Assembly (NCBI RefSeq): GCF_014841565.1
Contig: NZ_JACYUD010000001.1
Span: 798,753-862,752 of the forward strand
Reading direction: 5' to 3'
Source: Rhizobium sp. CFBP 8762
GTDB lineage: Bacteria; Pseudomonadota; Alphaproteobacteria; Rhizobiales; Rhizobiaceae
DNA: 64,000 bases
Position numbers and translations under genes: made by a program. The notes under the pieces are model-generated. The model saw nothing but the letters and a program-made list of their open reading frames with translations, was not told the origin of the DNA and did not search any database. This document shows positions 9,267 to 18,047 of this stretch, in pieces. Every line of letters starts with the position of its first letter. Positions within the stretch are counted from its first letter, which is position 1.

Positions 9267-9967
9267 CCCAATTGAGAAAGAGCATCGCGATCCAGAAGGG
9301 TTGCGATGCGACCCGCTTGTATGACGCCTGCACGGTCACACATATGCGCCACCACACCCGGATCATGGCTTACCAGAATGAAGGTCATGCTGTGGGCGGC
9401 CTTTAAATCATTCAGCAGATTCAGGATTTCCGCCTGCACCGACACATCGAGTGCGGAAGTCGGCTCGTCCAACAGCAACAGTTTTGGTTCGAGCAGCAGC
9501 GCCCGCGCAATGGCGACCCGTTGCCGCTGGCCACCGGACAGTTGATGCGGGTAGCGCCCGACCATATCCGGCACCAGCCCGACCTGATCCAGCGCTTGGC
9601 GCACCTTGTCCTCACCATCGGCAACGCCCCGAACCTTCAGCGGTTCGCCCAGAATGCGGCCAATACGGTGGCGCGGATGCAGTGACGAATACGGGTCCTG
9701 AAACACCATCTGGATGTCGCGGCGCAGATCGCCCGTGATCTTGCGTCCCGGCTCCAGCGCCTGCCCATTCACGGTGATGTGGCCGGTCCAATCCGTATTC
9801 AACCCGGCAATGGCACGCAAAACCGTGCTCTTGCCGCAGCCGGAAGGGCCAATGAGCCCGAAGGTTTCGCCTTGCGCGACGGAAAACGACACGCCCCGAA
9901 CAGCGGCGAAACGCTTGGCATCCGAGACGAACGTTACGCTGAGGTCGTCAACCGTCAGGGCCGTCAT
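9263..9967 (-). CDS. Peptide-type ABC transporter ATPase (DppF/OppF-like)
   Basis: A 234-residue ATPase of the peptide/nickel/opine import family. It has Walker A GPSGCGKS at residues 40-47, the VFQDPYSSLHPR segment typical of DppF/OppF, signature LSGGQRQR and Walker B LLLLDEP. It is shorter than usual DppF proteins (about 320 residues) and seems to lack the C-terminal extension. It is the last gene of a leftward operon, starting in an ATGA overlap with the DppD-like gene. Its partner ATPase is the preceding gene. The ligand is unknown. Confidence 0.88.
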   Translation of the reverse strand: MTALTVDDLSVTFVSDAKRFAAVRGVSFSVAQGETFGLIGPSGCGKSTVLRAIAGLNTDWTGHITVNGQALEPGRKITGDLRRDIQMVFQDPYSSLHPRHRIGRILGEPLKVRGVADGEDKVRQALDQVGLVPDMVGRYPHQLSGGQRQRVAIARALLLEPKLLLLDEPTSALDVSVQAEILNLLNDLKAAHSMTFILVSHDPGVVAHMCDRAGVIQAGRIATLLDRDALSQLG

Positions 9968-10809
9968 GGCTGTTCGTCCATTGCATCATCAATGACAGGC
10001 AGATGCGTGCCGAAGGTGGCAGCAGAGGGCCGTGCCGCCCATAGATTGCGCGTGTAAGGATGCGTCGCCTCCGCCAGTTGCGCAGCGGGCAGGCGGTCCA
10101 CGATGTGCCCGTGCCGCATGACCAGCACGCGGTCGGCAAACTGAGAAACCTGCCGCAAATCATGGCTGATCAACAGCACAGACATGCCCATATCCCGCGC
10201 CAGACGGCGCAGAAGCTCCAGTATCTGCACTTGAAGATCATGATCGAGCGCTGATGTCGGTTCATCCGCAATCAGCAGTTTGGGGCGGTTGATCAGCATC
10301 GCGGCGATCATGACCCGCTGCCCCATGCCACCGGACAACTGCCGGGGAGTGCTGCCATACACACGCTCCGGGTCCACCAGCCCAACCTGATGCATCATCT
10401 CCAGCGCACGCGCCTTGCGCTCCCGGGCCGACAGGTGCGTGTGCAGTTTCAGCGCCTCTTCTACCTGATACCCGACACGCAGGGCCGGGTTCAGGGAGTA
10501 TTTGGGGTCCTGCAACACCAGAGCCATGCCGCTACCGCGCAGTCGATTCCAGTCCTTTTCGCCAAGGCCTGTCAAATCCCCACCCTCAAAGGTCAACCGA
10601 TCTGCCGTCACCATAGCGCGACGCGGCAGCAAGCCCATGATAGCGCGCCCTGTCATGGATTTGCCGGAACCGGATTCGCCAACCAACGCGACGATTTCCT
10701 GCCCCAACGAAAAGCTGGATTCTTTAACGACCGGCACCGGTCCGGCATCGGAGGGAAACGATATGGTCAGGTTTTCAACCTGCAGCAGCGGCGTAGACGT
10801 ATCAATCAT
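9964..10809 (-). CDS. Peptide-type ABC transporter ATPase (DppD/OppD-like)
   Basis: A 281-residue ATPase partner of the importer, with Walker A GESGSGKS, the VLQDPKYSLNP segment, signature LSGGMGQR and Walker B LLIADEP. The ATG at 10809 overlaps the end of the permease gene by 8 bases and is preferred over longer in-frame starts. The C-terminal (E)ATHPYTRNLW segment is typical of DppD-class proteins. It forms a heterodimeric motor with the DppF-like product. Confidence 0.88.
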   Translation of the reverse strand: MIDTSTPLLQVENLTISFPSDAGPVPVVKESSFSLGQEIVALVGESGSGKSMTGRAIMGLLPRRAMVTADRLTFEGGDLTGLGEKDWNRLRGSGMALVLQDPKYSLNPALRVGYQVEEALKLHTHLSARERKARALEMMHQVGLVDPERVYGSTPRQLSGGMGQRVMIAAMLINRPKLLIADEPTSALDHDLQVQILELLRRLARDMGMSVLLISHDLRQVSQFADRVLVMRHGHIVDRLPAAQLAEATHPYTRNLWAARPSAATFGTHLPVIDDAMDEQP

Positions 10810-11659
10810 GGCGCGGGTCCAGTATGTCCCGCAGCCCATCGGCCAACAGGTTGAAACCGAGACTGGTGATCAGAATGGCAAAGCCGGGTGCTGCGGCCAC
10901 CCACCATTGATCAAAAATAACCTGCGTGCCCTCCGCCACCATGGAGCCCCACTCCGCCGTGGGCGGACGCACGCCAAGACCGAGAAATCCCAGACCTGCC
11001 GCTGCCAGAATGATGCCACCAAGATCAAGCGCCAACCGGATAATTGCCGATGGCATGACCAGCGGCAGCACATGGCCGAACAACAGGCGCAAACGACCAA
11101 TGCCAACCATTTCGGACGCTGCGAGATAATCACTGCGACGCAACGCTGTGGTTTCCACCCGTGCCTGCCGCGCATAGGCGGGCCAAGACGTTAACGCCAG
11201 CGCCAAGGCACCGTTGATCAATCCGGGCCCCAGAATAGCGACAAAGGCGAAGGCCAGCAGCAAACGCGGAAACGACATGACGATATCCGTCAGCCGCATC
11301 AAGACCCGCTCCGTCATACCGCCAAAATAACCGGCGAGCACACCGACTGCGATGCCGATAGGGGCCATCAGCACCACCACAAACAGCACCAGCAACAGCG
11401 TTGGGCGCGTTCCATAGATAAGGCGCGACAGAATATCGCGTCCGAACGCATCCGTGCCGAGCCAGTGCGCCGCATCCGGCGCGGCCAAGCGGATGGCCGT
11501 GTTTTGCACGATCGGATCGTAGGGCGCCATGATCGGCGCAAAGACAGCCAAAACCAGGATCAGCAGAATGACGGCACCGCCGATTACGGCCGATGGCGAA
11601 CGGAGAAACTGGCGCAGCAGCCGGGTTCGGTTGGCAGGTGGGGCAAAGGCCAGGCTCAT
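10802..11659 (-). CDS. Peptide-type ABC transporter permease (DppC-like)
   Basis: A 285-residue inner-membrane permease with an N-terminal membrane segment near residues 20-42, the DppC-like PYDPIVQN periplasmic start, and GTDAFGRDILSRLIYGTR leading into five further membrane segments. The family motif before the last segments appears as AGLGFLGLGVRPP. The start at 11659 makes an ATGA overlap with the DppB-like gene. The frame stays open far upstream inside that gene, but that extension has no membrane or family features. Confidence 0.88.
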   Translation of the reverse strand: MSLAFAPPANRTRLLRQFLRSPSAVIGGAVILLILVLAVFAPIMAPYDPIVQNTAIRLAAPDAAHWLGTDAFGRDILSRLIYGTRPTLLLVLFVVVLMAPIGIAVGVLAGYFGGMTERVLMRLTDIVMSFPRLLLAFAFVAILGPGLINGALALALTSWPAYARQARVETTALRRSDYLAASEMVGIGRLRLLFGHVLPLVMPSAIIRLALDLGGIILAAAGLGFLGLGVRPPTAEWGSMVAEGTQVIFDQWWVAAAPGFAILITSLGFNLLADGLRDILDPRHD

Positions 11660-12771
11660 CGCTGTGCACTTTCCAGCCGATTGACCGCGAAATCCGTAAA
11701 CGCATTCAGCGCCACGAAACACGCACCCACCACCAATGTACCACCGAGAATGGCGGGCATATCGCCTGCAAACATGGCGGTCGTCAGATAGCGCCCGATG
11801 CCGGGCCACGCAAAAACGGTCTCGGTCAACACCGCCCCTTCCAGCAGACTGGCATAGGACAAAGCAATGACTGTCAGCAAGGTACCGGTAACGTTGGGCA
11901 GAACATGCTTGAAGACAACACGCACGAGCCCCGCCCCTTTCGCCCGCGCGGTCAGCACATATTCCTGCCCCAACTCGGCCAGAATAGAGGCTCGTGTCAG
12001 CCGGGAGATGCCCGCCATGGCGTAAAACGCCAGCACGAGTGCTGGTAATGCCAGATGTGACAGAGCGCTGCGAAACGCGCCCACCTTGCCGGACAACCAC
12101 GTATCGACCAAGGCAAAACCGGTGACCGATGGCACGGTGTACTGAAACACCACATCCAGCCGTCCCGGCCCCGGTGCCCAATGCAGCTTTGCGTAAAACA
12201 GCAGCAGCATCAACAGGCCAAGCCAGAAGATTGGCACGGAGTATCCTACAAGCGAAACCAACCGCACAACGCCATCCAGCACACTACCAGGACGCATGGC
12301 ACCGATGATACCGAGAGAAAGGCCGAAAACGCTGCCGAGAACGATCGCCACCGTCGCCAGTTCCAGCGTGGCCGGAAAGGTGCGGGCAATATCGCGCGCG
12401 ACCGGCTGGCCGGTAGAAATGGACTGGCCGAGATTGCCGGAAAGCGCGGTGCGCAGATAGTTCACGAACTGCACAGGCAGCGGTTCATCCAGCCCCAGCG
12501 TTTCACGCGCCTGCGCATAGGTGGACTGGCTGGCGTGGTCGCCCACAAGCTGCAAGGCCGGATCGATCGGCGACAGCCGGGTCATGGCAAAGGTGATGAT
12601 ACTGAGCCCAAGCAACGTGATGGCGAAGGACCAGAGCCATCTGACCAGCGTCCACAAATACGGCAAATCCCGCCAGCCTCTCGGCTGACGGGAATTTTGA
12701 TCATCTGGCTGCGATGGGATCGCTTGGCCCAAATTACTTTTCCACCCGGTCGTAATAGACCTGATCGGCAT
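11656..12771 (-). CDS. Peptide-type ABC transporter permease (DppB-like)
   Basis: A permease of up to 371 residues with six membrane segments and the family's MTRLSPIDPA, GLDEPLPVQFVNYL and REYVLTARAKG-like (QEYVLTARAKGAG) segments. The only in-frame ATG (12771) overlaps the binding-protein gene by 38 bases. A TTG at 12732, directly after that gene's stop and preceded by GGTGGA, is an alternative start giving about 358 residues. The DppB- and DppC-like proteins form the heterodimeric channel. Confidence 0.87.
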   Translation of the reverse strand: MPIRSITTGWKSNLGQAIPSQPDDQNSRQPRGWRDLPYLWTLVRWLWSFAITLLGLSIITFAMTRLSPIDPALQLVGDHASQSTYAQARETLGLDEPLPVQFVNYLRTALSGNLGQSISTGQPVARDIARTFPATLELATVAIVLGSVFGLSLGIIGAMRPGSVLDGVVRLVSLVGYSVPIFWLGLLMLLLFYAKLHWAPGPGRLDVVFQYTVPSVTGFALVDTWLSGKVGAFRSALSHLALPALVLAFYAMAGISRLTRASILAELGQEYVLTARAKGAGLVRVVFKHVLPNVTGTLLTVIALSYASLLEGAVLTETVFAWPGIGRYLTTAMFAGDMPAILGGTLVVGACFVALNAFTDFAVNRLESAQR

Positions 12772-14317
12772 TCAGGCCCTGCGCATAGTTTTTCACCTTG
12801 TCGCTTAGCACAACCTGATCGCTTCCTTGAAGGATGAAAACGTATGGGGAGCTTTTCTGCAACTTTTCCTGCAATGCCTTGTATAGCACCGCGCGTTTCG
12901 TCGCATCCTGCTCCTTGACTGCTGCCAGCGTTTCGGTGGTGATTTCGGGGATCACCCATCCGGCCTGCCTTGCCACAGTGTTGGCGGAGTTGTCCTTGTT
13001 GACGGCAAATGCGCTGGCGTTGGAGTGCGCATCGAAATAATCCGGCAGCCAGTAGCGCAGCGTAAACTCGTATTTGCCCTCACGCGCTTTGGTGTAGATG
13101 TCGCTGGCAACGCCCGGCTGGATTTCCAGATTGATACCGGCCTGCGCAAAGGTGGATTGCAGGGACTGGGCAATCGACAGATAGGGCTGGTCGTTGAACA
13201 CCGGGAACTGAACAGTCACCGGCGTCTTGATGCCGGCATCGGCCAGAATTGTCTTGGCTTTCTCCACGTCCAGCTTGAACGGATTGTCCGTGACGGCACC
13301 GGGGAAACCGGCGGGCAGGAACGCCTGATGCACCTGACTCTGGCCCCGCAGCAGATTGTTGGCAATACCATCATAATCCACCAGATAACGCGCGGCTTCC
13401 CAGAAGGCGGGATTACCAAGCGTCTCATTGGCCTTGGAGTTGATCAGCAGATAGTCCGACCGGGCTGACGGGACCGCCAGCACTTTTACGCCGCTTTTCT
13501 GCTTCAGCGCATCAATCTGGTCTGCCCCCAGACCACGGGCAATATCGGCATCGCCTTGCTCGATCAGCAGACGGCGGGCACCGGCATCCGGCACGTTGCG
13601 GATGATGACGCTTTCAAGCTTCGGCTGCTCCTTGGCATTGGTGTTGGCTTCCAGCACCAGCGCTTCGTGCGGCGTGTAGGTGGCAATCTTGAACACGCCG
13701 CTGCCAGCGGAATTGGATTTCAGCCAGCCATTGCCAAAGTCATCATTGGCGACATGCTCGGCTACGGTCTTCTCATCCACAATCGACGCAATCGGTGCGG
13801 TCAAGATTGCCAAGGCGAAGGCTGGACCAACATCGGCTGTCCAGGTCAGCTTGACGTGGGTGTCATCGACCTTGGTGATTGCGCTATCGACCGTCTTGTC
13901 AGTCCAGCCAAGCTCGTTGAGAATGAAGGCCGGGGTTTTGTTCAGCTTCACCGCCCGGGTGAACGAAAAAATGACATCCTCGGGGCGCACCGGATTGCCG
14001 GAGGCAAATTTGGCATAGGCAAGCGTCAGTGTCAGGCTTTTGCCATCACTGCCTGGCTCCCAGGATGCGGCGAGCGCTGGCTCAATCTTCGTAGCATCCT
14101 CGCGGCCCGGCTGAACCAGGCGCTGGTACAGGCTGTTGAACGACTGGACAGTTGTCAACTCGAACCCTTCAGCCGGATCGAAGCTGACGGCATCGTCAAT
14201 CGACTGGGCGACCACCAGCACATTTGGCGGGGTTTCGGCCTGTGCCGCCAGAGAAAACAAGGTGGCCGTGGTGAAGACGGCACCCAGAAGCGCCGATTTC
14301 AGCGACAATTTTTTCAT
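12734..14317 (-). CDS. Peptide-type ABC transporter periplasmic binding protein (family 5)
   Basis: A 527-residue extracellular solute-binding protein of family 5 (DppA/OppA/NikA fold). The ATG at 14317 follows AAGGAG and starts a signal peptide of about 26 residues ending SLAAQA before ETPPNV. The mature start, with SIDDAVSFDPAEGFE, is typical of dipeptide- or glutathione-like binders. It is the first transporter gene of the operon, between an AhpD-like gene and the two permeases. Ligand choice (peptide, glutathione, opine, nickel) cannot be read from the sequence. Confidence 0.9.
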   Translation of the reverse strand: MKKLSLKSALLGAVFTTATLFSLAAQAETPPNVLVVAQSIDDAVSFDPAEGFELTTVQSFNSLYQRLVQPGREDATKIEPALAASWEPGSDGKSLTLTLAYAKFASGNPVRPEDVIFSFTRAVKLNKTPAFILNELGWTDKTVDSAITKVDDTHVKLTWTADVGPAFALAILTAPIASIVDEKTVAEHVANDDFGNGWLKSNSAGSGVFKIATYTPHEALVLEANTNAKEQPKLESVIIRNVPDAGARRLLIEQGDADIARGLGADQIDALKQKSGVKVLAVPSARSDYLLINSKANETLGNPAFWEAARYLVDYDGIANNLLRGQSQVHQAFLPAGFPGAVTDNPFKLDVEKAKTILADAGIKTPVTVQFPVFNDQPYLSIAQSLQSTFAQAGINLEIQPGVASDIYTKAREGKYEFTLRYWLPDYFDAHSNASAFAVNKDNSANTVARQAGWVIPEITTETLAAVKEQDATKRAVLYKALQEKLQKSSPYVFILQGSDQVVLSDKVKNYAQGLNADQVYYDRVEK

Positions 14318-14350
14318 GAAAAACTCCTTGGAAGACATGTCGGACCCATC

Positions 14351-14392
14351 GGTTCAGGCAAACGGGTTCAGGCAAACGGGTTCAGGCAAACG
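14351..14392. repeat. Three tandem copies of a 14-bp unit
   Basis: GGTTCAGGCAAACG occurs three times head to tail without mismatch at 14351-14364, 14365-14378 and 14379-14392. The copy nearest the AhpD-like gene contains its last codons and its TGA stop. The other two lie in the gap before the binding-protein gene. This looks like recent slippage and could vary in number between strains. Confidence 0.95.
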
Positions 14393-14900
14393 GCGCCAGT
14401 TCCCCATCCATTTCGATACCGACGGTGTTGATGAAAACGGCTGTCGCCAGCATGATGCCTGCAAAGGCCACGAGGTTGACGAGCGTTGGCTCATCGTACC
14501 GCGCCTTAAGCGCATCCCAGAGTGCCTGAGGCACTGCAGTTGACTCCGAAACAATTGCCTGACCGAACTGGACCAGCACATCCTTTTCGCCAGAGAGATT
14601 CAGCGCATCGGGATCCAGTCCTGCACCAGTCAGTGCTCTGCGAAAAAACGTAACCGCCGTTCTGGAATTTGCCACCGATGAGATTGCCATGGAAAATATC
14701 CACAAGGCTCGACTTGAAATGATCGGCGTCAGCAAATCATACAGCGTAAACCACTCTGCGTAGATTCCGTGCGCCTTCGGCGAATGCAGCAACACCCGCT
14801 TCATGTTGGTCATGCGGCCCCGCAGCCGCAGTTCTTCATCATGCGCCTCGCGCACATCTTGCGGCGCAGTTTCATAATCGATCTGTGATATCTGGCTCAT
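14382..14900 (-). CDS. AhpD/carboxymuconolactone decarboxylase-like protein without cysteines
   Basis: A 172-residue all-helical protein resembling the CMD/AhpD superfamily, seen in SSRALWIFSMAISSVANS followed by FFRRALTGAG. In peroxidase members this helix carries a CxxC pair; here the corresponding positions read as Ser and Ala, and the whole protein has no cysteine. A peroxidase function is therefore unlikely. A decarboxylase-like or binding role remains possible. It is the first gene of the leftward operon, 64 bases ahead of the binding-protein gene, so it probably serves the same imported compound. The stop codon lies in the 14-bp tandem repeat. Confidence 0.7.
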   Translation of the reverse strand: MSQISQIDYETAPQDVREAHDEELRLRGRMTNMKRVLLHSPKAHGIYAEWFTLYDLLTPIISSRALWIFSMAISSVANSRTAVTFFRRALTGAGLDPDALNLSGEKDVLVQFGQAIVSESTAVPQALWDALKARYDEPTLVNLVAFAGIMLATAVFINTVGIEMDGELAPFA

Positions 14901-14989
14901 GCTTTATCCGTTTTCAGCGACAGTCTATGCGGCCACTGGTGGAATCGTGAGCTACCGATTGGCGTTCTGAGACGCGAATGCAATAAATA

Positions 14990-15018
14990 TATTCCGAAAA
15001 TAACAGTTATTTCGAATA
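14990..15018. promoter_or_regulatory. A+T-rich imperfect palindrome upstream of the importer operon
   Basis: TATTCCGAAAATAA (14990-15003) and TTATTTCGAATA (15007-15018) are inverted copies around CAG, differing by two single-base bulges. The site is about 90 bases upstream of the AhpD-like gene in an otherwise G+C-rich region. It is a candidate operator for the six-gene importer operon; no regulator gene is adjacent. Confidence 0.4.
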
Positions 15019-15070
15019 AACATCCGTTTTCGCGGCCCGCAACACACGCAGGAGAGGGCCGCGACATTCC

Positions 15071-15412
15071 TTATCGCGACATCAATGCACCCACGACGAA
15101 GCCGAGCGCGGCGGCGGTCAGCAGACTGGTTTTGGGGTTGCGGCGCAGAACGGAGCGCGTATCGGCAACAGCTTTTTCAGCGCTGCCAACGGCGATATCC
15201 TTCGTGGAGTGGCCGATCTGGCTCACGGACGCTTTGATCTGCGCAAGATCAGCCTTGAGGGCCGCAAGTTCCTTACGCGGATTGTCATTTTCGGCGGCCT
15301 CGTCAGCGGCGTCGTACAAACGCGCGGCTACCACGATTTCTTCGACGTCATTCGGTTCGTTGGAAATAACACCCAATGGGATGGGCTCACCGATTTTATT
15401 GTCCAAAGACAT
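15071..15412 (-). CDS. DUF883/ElaB-YqjD-like membrane-anchored protein
   Basis: A 113-residue protein with an acidic N-terminal half, a central coiled-coil-like helix (ELAALKADLAQIKASVSQIG), an AEKAVADTRSVLRRNPKTS linker and a single C-terminal glycine-containing membrane helix ending VVGALMSR. This layout is that of the DUF883 family, whose E. coli members ElaB and YqjD anchor in the inner membrane and YqjD binds ribosomes. The ATG at 15412 is preceded by AGGAG with a 7-base gap. The function in this organism is unknown. Confidence 0.72.
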   Translation of the reverse strand: MSLDNKIGEPIPLGVISNEPNDVEEIVVAARLYDAADEAAENDNPRKELAALKADLAQIKASVSQIGHSTKDIAVGSAEKAVADTRSVLRRNPKTSLLTAAALGFVVGALMSR

Positions 15413-15512
15413 GTCCGCTCTCCTAAACACAATTGAGACTGTCGAACGCCGGACAGACACAATGGTTCCCGTCAGTGGCGAATGGTACAGTTCTCGTGTC
15501 TGGAAAGGAAAG

Positions 15513-15589
15513 TGGCGCACCCGAAGAGATTCGAACTCCTGACCCCCAGATTCGTAGTCTGGTGCTCTATCCAGCTGAGCTACGGGTGC
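15513..15589 (-). tRNA. tRNA-Arg (anticodon ACG)
   Basis: A cloverleaf can be drawn on the complement. The acceptor stem GCACCCG pairs with CGGGTGC, the anticodon stem CCAGA/TCTGG encloses a loop with ACG, and the T-loop is GTTCGAATC. The 3' CCA is encoded (15513-15515). The anticodon A is expected to be modified to inosine so that it reads CGU, CGC and CGA. Confidence 0.97.
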
Positions 15590-15723
15590 GTCTGCACCGG
15601 TGAAACCGTGTGCGTGGCGATCCTCTAAAACGTCCCGGGGGGGAATGCAAGAGCCATCAGTGGAAAAAATTTCAGTTTCATGACGATGGCTGTTCTCTGG
15701 CGTGCTGAGAGACTATCCGAAAC

Positions 15724-17199
15724 CTACTGAGAACTCCGGTTTCTAAAGGCATTCAGCGGCACCGGTCGGTCAGGAAGCTCAATGCGAAATAATGTGCCGG
15801 GTGATGCTTTTTCCACCAGAGCAATCGTTCCGCCATGCGCCAGAATCAACTCACGCGCTATTGCGAGGCCCAATCCTGTACCCCCGGAGCGCACGCCACC
15901 CCGAAATGCTGTAAACAGATTCTCCCGCGCCTTCTGCGGCATGCCAGGCCCGGTATCGTCAACACAGATCGACACCACGCTGCCGGTTCGCAGCGCTGTG
16001 ATTGTCAGCCGCCGGGCCACATGCTCGCCAGCGTCAGCCAGCAGCGCCTGCACTGCATTGCGACAGAGATTATCCACCACCCGAAACAATTGCTCGCTAT
16101 CAGCGTCGACCAGCAGGTCGTTCGGCACCCGCACGGTCACTTCAATGTTGCCTTGCGGGTCAATGGAGAGCATGTCGACCACATCGTCGACCAAGGGAGA
16201 TAGCTGCACGAACCGGCGATGAGGTTCCGCTTCACTGGCGCGACCGTAGGACAGAACCTCATTGGTATAGCCGACGGCGCGGTCGATGGTGCGCAGCAGT
16301 TTGGGTGCAAAGCGTTTGACGGCGGGATCCTGCACGTCGGCCAAACGGTCCGACATCAGCTGCGCCGATGACAGGATATTGCGCATGTCATGATTGATCT
16401 TGGAGACCGCAAGGCCGAGATCGGCGAGATTCTTCTGCTGCTTCAACGTGCGCTGCAACTGCTCCTGCATGGCCGACAAATGCCAGCCCGCCACCGCCAG
16501 CTCATCATGCCCTTTTTGCGGAGACAGAATACGCACCGGATCGGATGGATCCTGTGAAAACGATTCGATGCTGTCGGTCAAACGGCGGATAGGCCGGATC
16601 ATGATACGGTTGATGGCCAGAAAAATAAGACCTCCCGTGATCAGCGAAATCAGCAGAGACAGCACGAACACGGTGCGCGCGAACTGAAGCATGGCGCGAC
16701 GAAGCGCTGCATCCTCCATCACCAGTTCGATAACCATGCTGGTTTCGGCCACTGGGCCGTAAACCCGGATCACGCGGTTTCCGCCAAACACCAGCGTATC
16801 GAGCGCATCGCGAATGGCACCGAATGGCGAGACCGTGGCCATATCGTATTGTCCATCCACCTCCATCGGTAAATCCTGCACCGCTATCATTCTGGATGTG
16901 CCCTCGCGTCTGAGCACGATAGCCTTGGTTCCGGTTGCCATCAGGGTATCGTTCTGCAACGCCTGCGGCAGTTCCACATCCTGCATGCCATCTATGATGA
17001 CGCCAGCAGCGGCGGCGGCCGAAAGCCGGTCCTGCAACCAGCGCAGCCGCATGTTGGCGACTGATGGAACGAAAATCAGGATTTCGGCCAACATCACAAA
17101 TGCGATGGTCAACAGCAGCAGCTTGCCGGAGATGCTGGCGAAAAAACCGGGCGTAAGAACCGATCTTGTTTTTGTAACGCCTGAGCCCGCCTCGTCCAT
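15724..17199 (-). CDS. Orphan sensor histidine kinase
   Basis: A 491-residue membrane sensor kinase. Membrane helices lie at about residues 24-48 and 175-197 and flank a periplasmic sensor region. A HAMP-like linker (NRIMIRPIRRLTDSIESF) follows. The phosphoacceptor is His270 in KINHDMRNILSS. The ATPase domain shows the N box NLCRNAVQAL, G1 DTGPGMP and G2 GGTGLGLAIA. The ATG at 17199 follows AGGA; a longer TTG start is possible. No response regulator gene is adjacent, so its partner must be encoded elsewhere. A short spacer separates it from tRNA-Arg. Confidence 0.9.
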   Translation of the reverse strand: MDEAGSGVTKTRSVLTPGFFASISGKLLLLTIAFVMLAEILIFVPSVANMRLRWLQDRLSAAAAAGVIIDGMQDVELPQALQNDTLMATGTKAIVLRREGTSRMIAVQDLPMEVDGQYDMATVSPFGAIRDALDTLVFGGNRVIRVYGPVAETSMVIELVMEDAALRRAMLQFARTVFVLSLLISLITGGLIFLAINRIMIRPIRRLTDSIESFSQDPSDPVRILSPQKGHDELAVAGWHLSAMQEQLQRTLKQQKNLADLGLAVSKINHDMRNILSSAQLMSDRLADVQDPAVKRFAPKLLRTIDRAVGYTNEVLSYGRASEAEPHRRFVQLSPLVDDVVDMLSIDPQGNIEVTVRVPNDLLVDADSEQLFRVVDNLCRNAVQALLADAGEHVARRLTITALRTGSVVSICVDDTGPGMPQKARENLFTAFRGGVRSGGTGLGLAIARELILAHGGTIALVEKASPGTLFRIELPDRPVPLNAFRNRSSQ

Positions 17200-17337
17200 T
17201 GGACGTCCTTTGCCTGACAACTGGACACTTTCCGTTCGATGCCCGGAGATTCACCTGCGATCAGCCATTATAGCGCCAAGGCGGTGTACATGAACAGTGG
17301 CTGTATCGACGGATATCGGCGATGTTACCGAGTGGAA

Positions 17338-17366
17338 TTGACTTTTGCGGCGGTTTTCTCTTATAA
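17338..17366 (+). promoter_or_regulatory. Sigma-70-type promoter for rpmH-rnpA-yidC
   Basis: TTGACT at 17338-17343 and TTATAA at 17361-17366 are separated by 17 bases, a near-consensus housekeeping promoter. Transcription would begin near 17373, leaving a leader of roughly 110 bases before rpmH. The region between the histidine kinase start and this promoter holds nothing else recognisable. Confidence 0.7.
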
Positions 17367-17486
17367 GCCGCGCACGTCCGCCTATGGCTGTTTGCTTGGT
17401 TTTTCAAGTGTCACCTGGGCGAGGTCGTAACGCTCCTTGCATTCGTGCAAATCCAAGAAGGGCCGCACACCGCGGTATTAAAATAA

Positions 17487-17624
17487 ATGACGAAGCGTAC
17501 CTACCAACCATCCAAGCTTGTCCGCAAGCGCCGTCACGGTTTCCGTGCACGTCTCGCCACCAAGGGCGGCCGCAAGGTCTTGACTGCCCGTCGCGCCCGT
17601 GGCCGCAAGCGTCTTTCGGCTTAA
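17487..17624 (+). CDS. rpmH: 50S ribosomal protein L34
   Basis: A 45-residue, strongly basic protein starting [19 protein letters not shown] and ending ARGRKRLSA, the standard L34 sequence. It is a structural protein of the large ribosomal subunit. It begins the conserved rpmH-rnpA-yidC cluster. No good Shine-Dalgarno sequence is visible just before the ATG. Confidence 0.99.
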   Translation: MTKRTYQPSKLVRKRRHGFRARLATKGGRKVLTARRARGRKRLSA

Positions 17625-17657
17625 TGCCGGGCTTGCCCGAAACGAGATGGCGGGCGA

Positions 17658-18047
17658 ATGACGTTGAAACAGACGAAAACAACTGTCGGGCGGCTTAAAA
17701 ACCGGCCGCAGTTCCTCGCCGTCAGAAATGGCGAGAAGCGGAAGGGGCCTTTGTTCCTTCTGGAAGTACTGGACCGCGGAGAGCCTGATACGCAGGCCCG
17801 TGTCGGCTTTACCGTTACCAAAAAACATGGCAACGCCGTTGAACGCAACCGTATGCGCCGCCGTATGCGCGAGGCGGTACGCACCTCTGCGGGGTTTGCA
17901 ATGGAAGCCGGACATGACTATGTGATTGTCGCCAGACGTGACCTGATGACCGCTCCTTTCGAGCAGCTAAAAAAGCGCCTCTGCGACCGCATTCGAAATA
18001 CCCAAAAACAGAAGCGGTCCTCTGCGACCGACTCCAGGAAAGAATGA
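17658..18047 (+). CDS. rnpA: Ribonuclease P protein component
   Basis: A 129-residue basic protein subunit of RNase P, which trims the 5' leader of pre-tRNAs together with the catalytic RNA encoded elsewhere. The family RNR helix is present ([17 protein letters not shown]), preceded by [10 protein letters not shown]. It follows rpmH by 33 bases and overlaps the yidC start by four bases, as in many bacteria. Confidence 0.97.
   Translation: MTLKQTKTTVGRLKNRPQFLAVRNGEKRKGPLFLLEVLDRGEPDTQARVGFTVTKKHGNAVERNRMRRRMREAVRTSAGFAMEAGHDYVIVARRDLMTAPFEQLKKRLCDRIRNTQKQKRSSATDSRKE

Noticed and set aside
15590-15723. A terminator or second tRNA between tRNA-Arg and the histidine kinase
   Set aside because: There is a short G-run and no stable stem with T-run, and no second cloverleaf could be drawn.
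17221-17486. A replication origin upstream of rpmH
   Set aside because: There is no dnaA gene and no cluster of DnaA boxes; in this order the origin usually lies elsewhere. A simple promoter explains the region.
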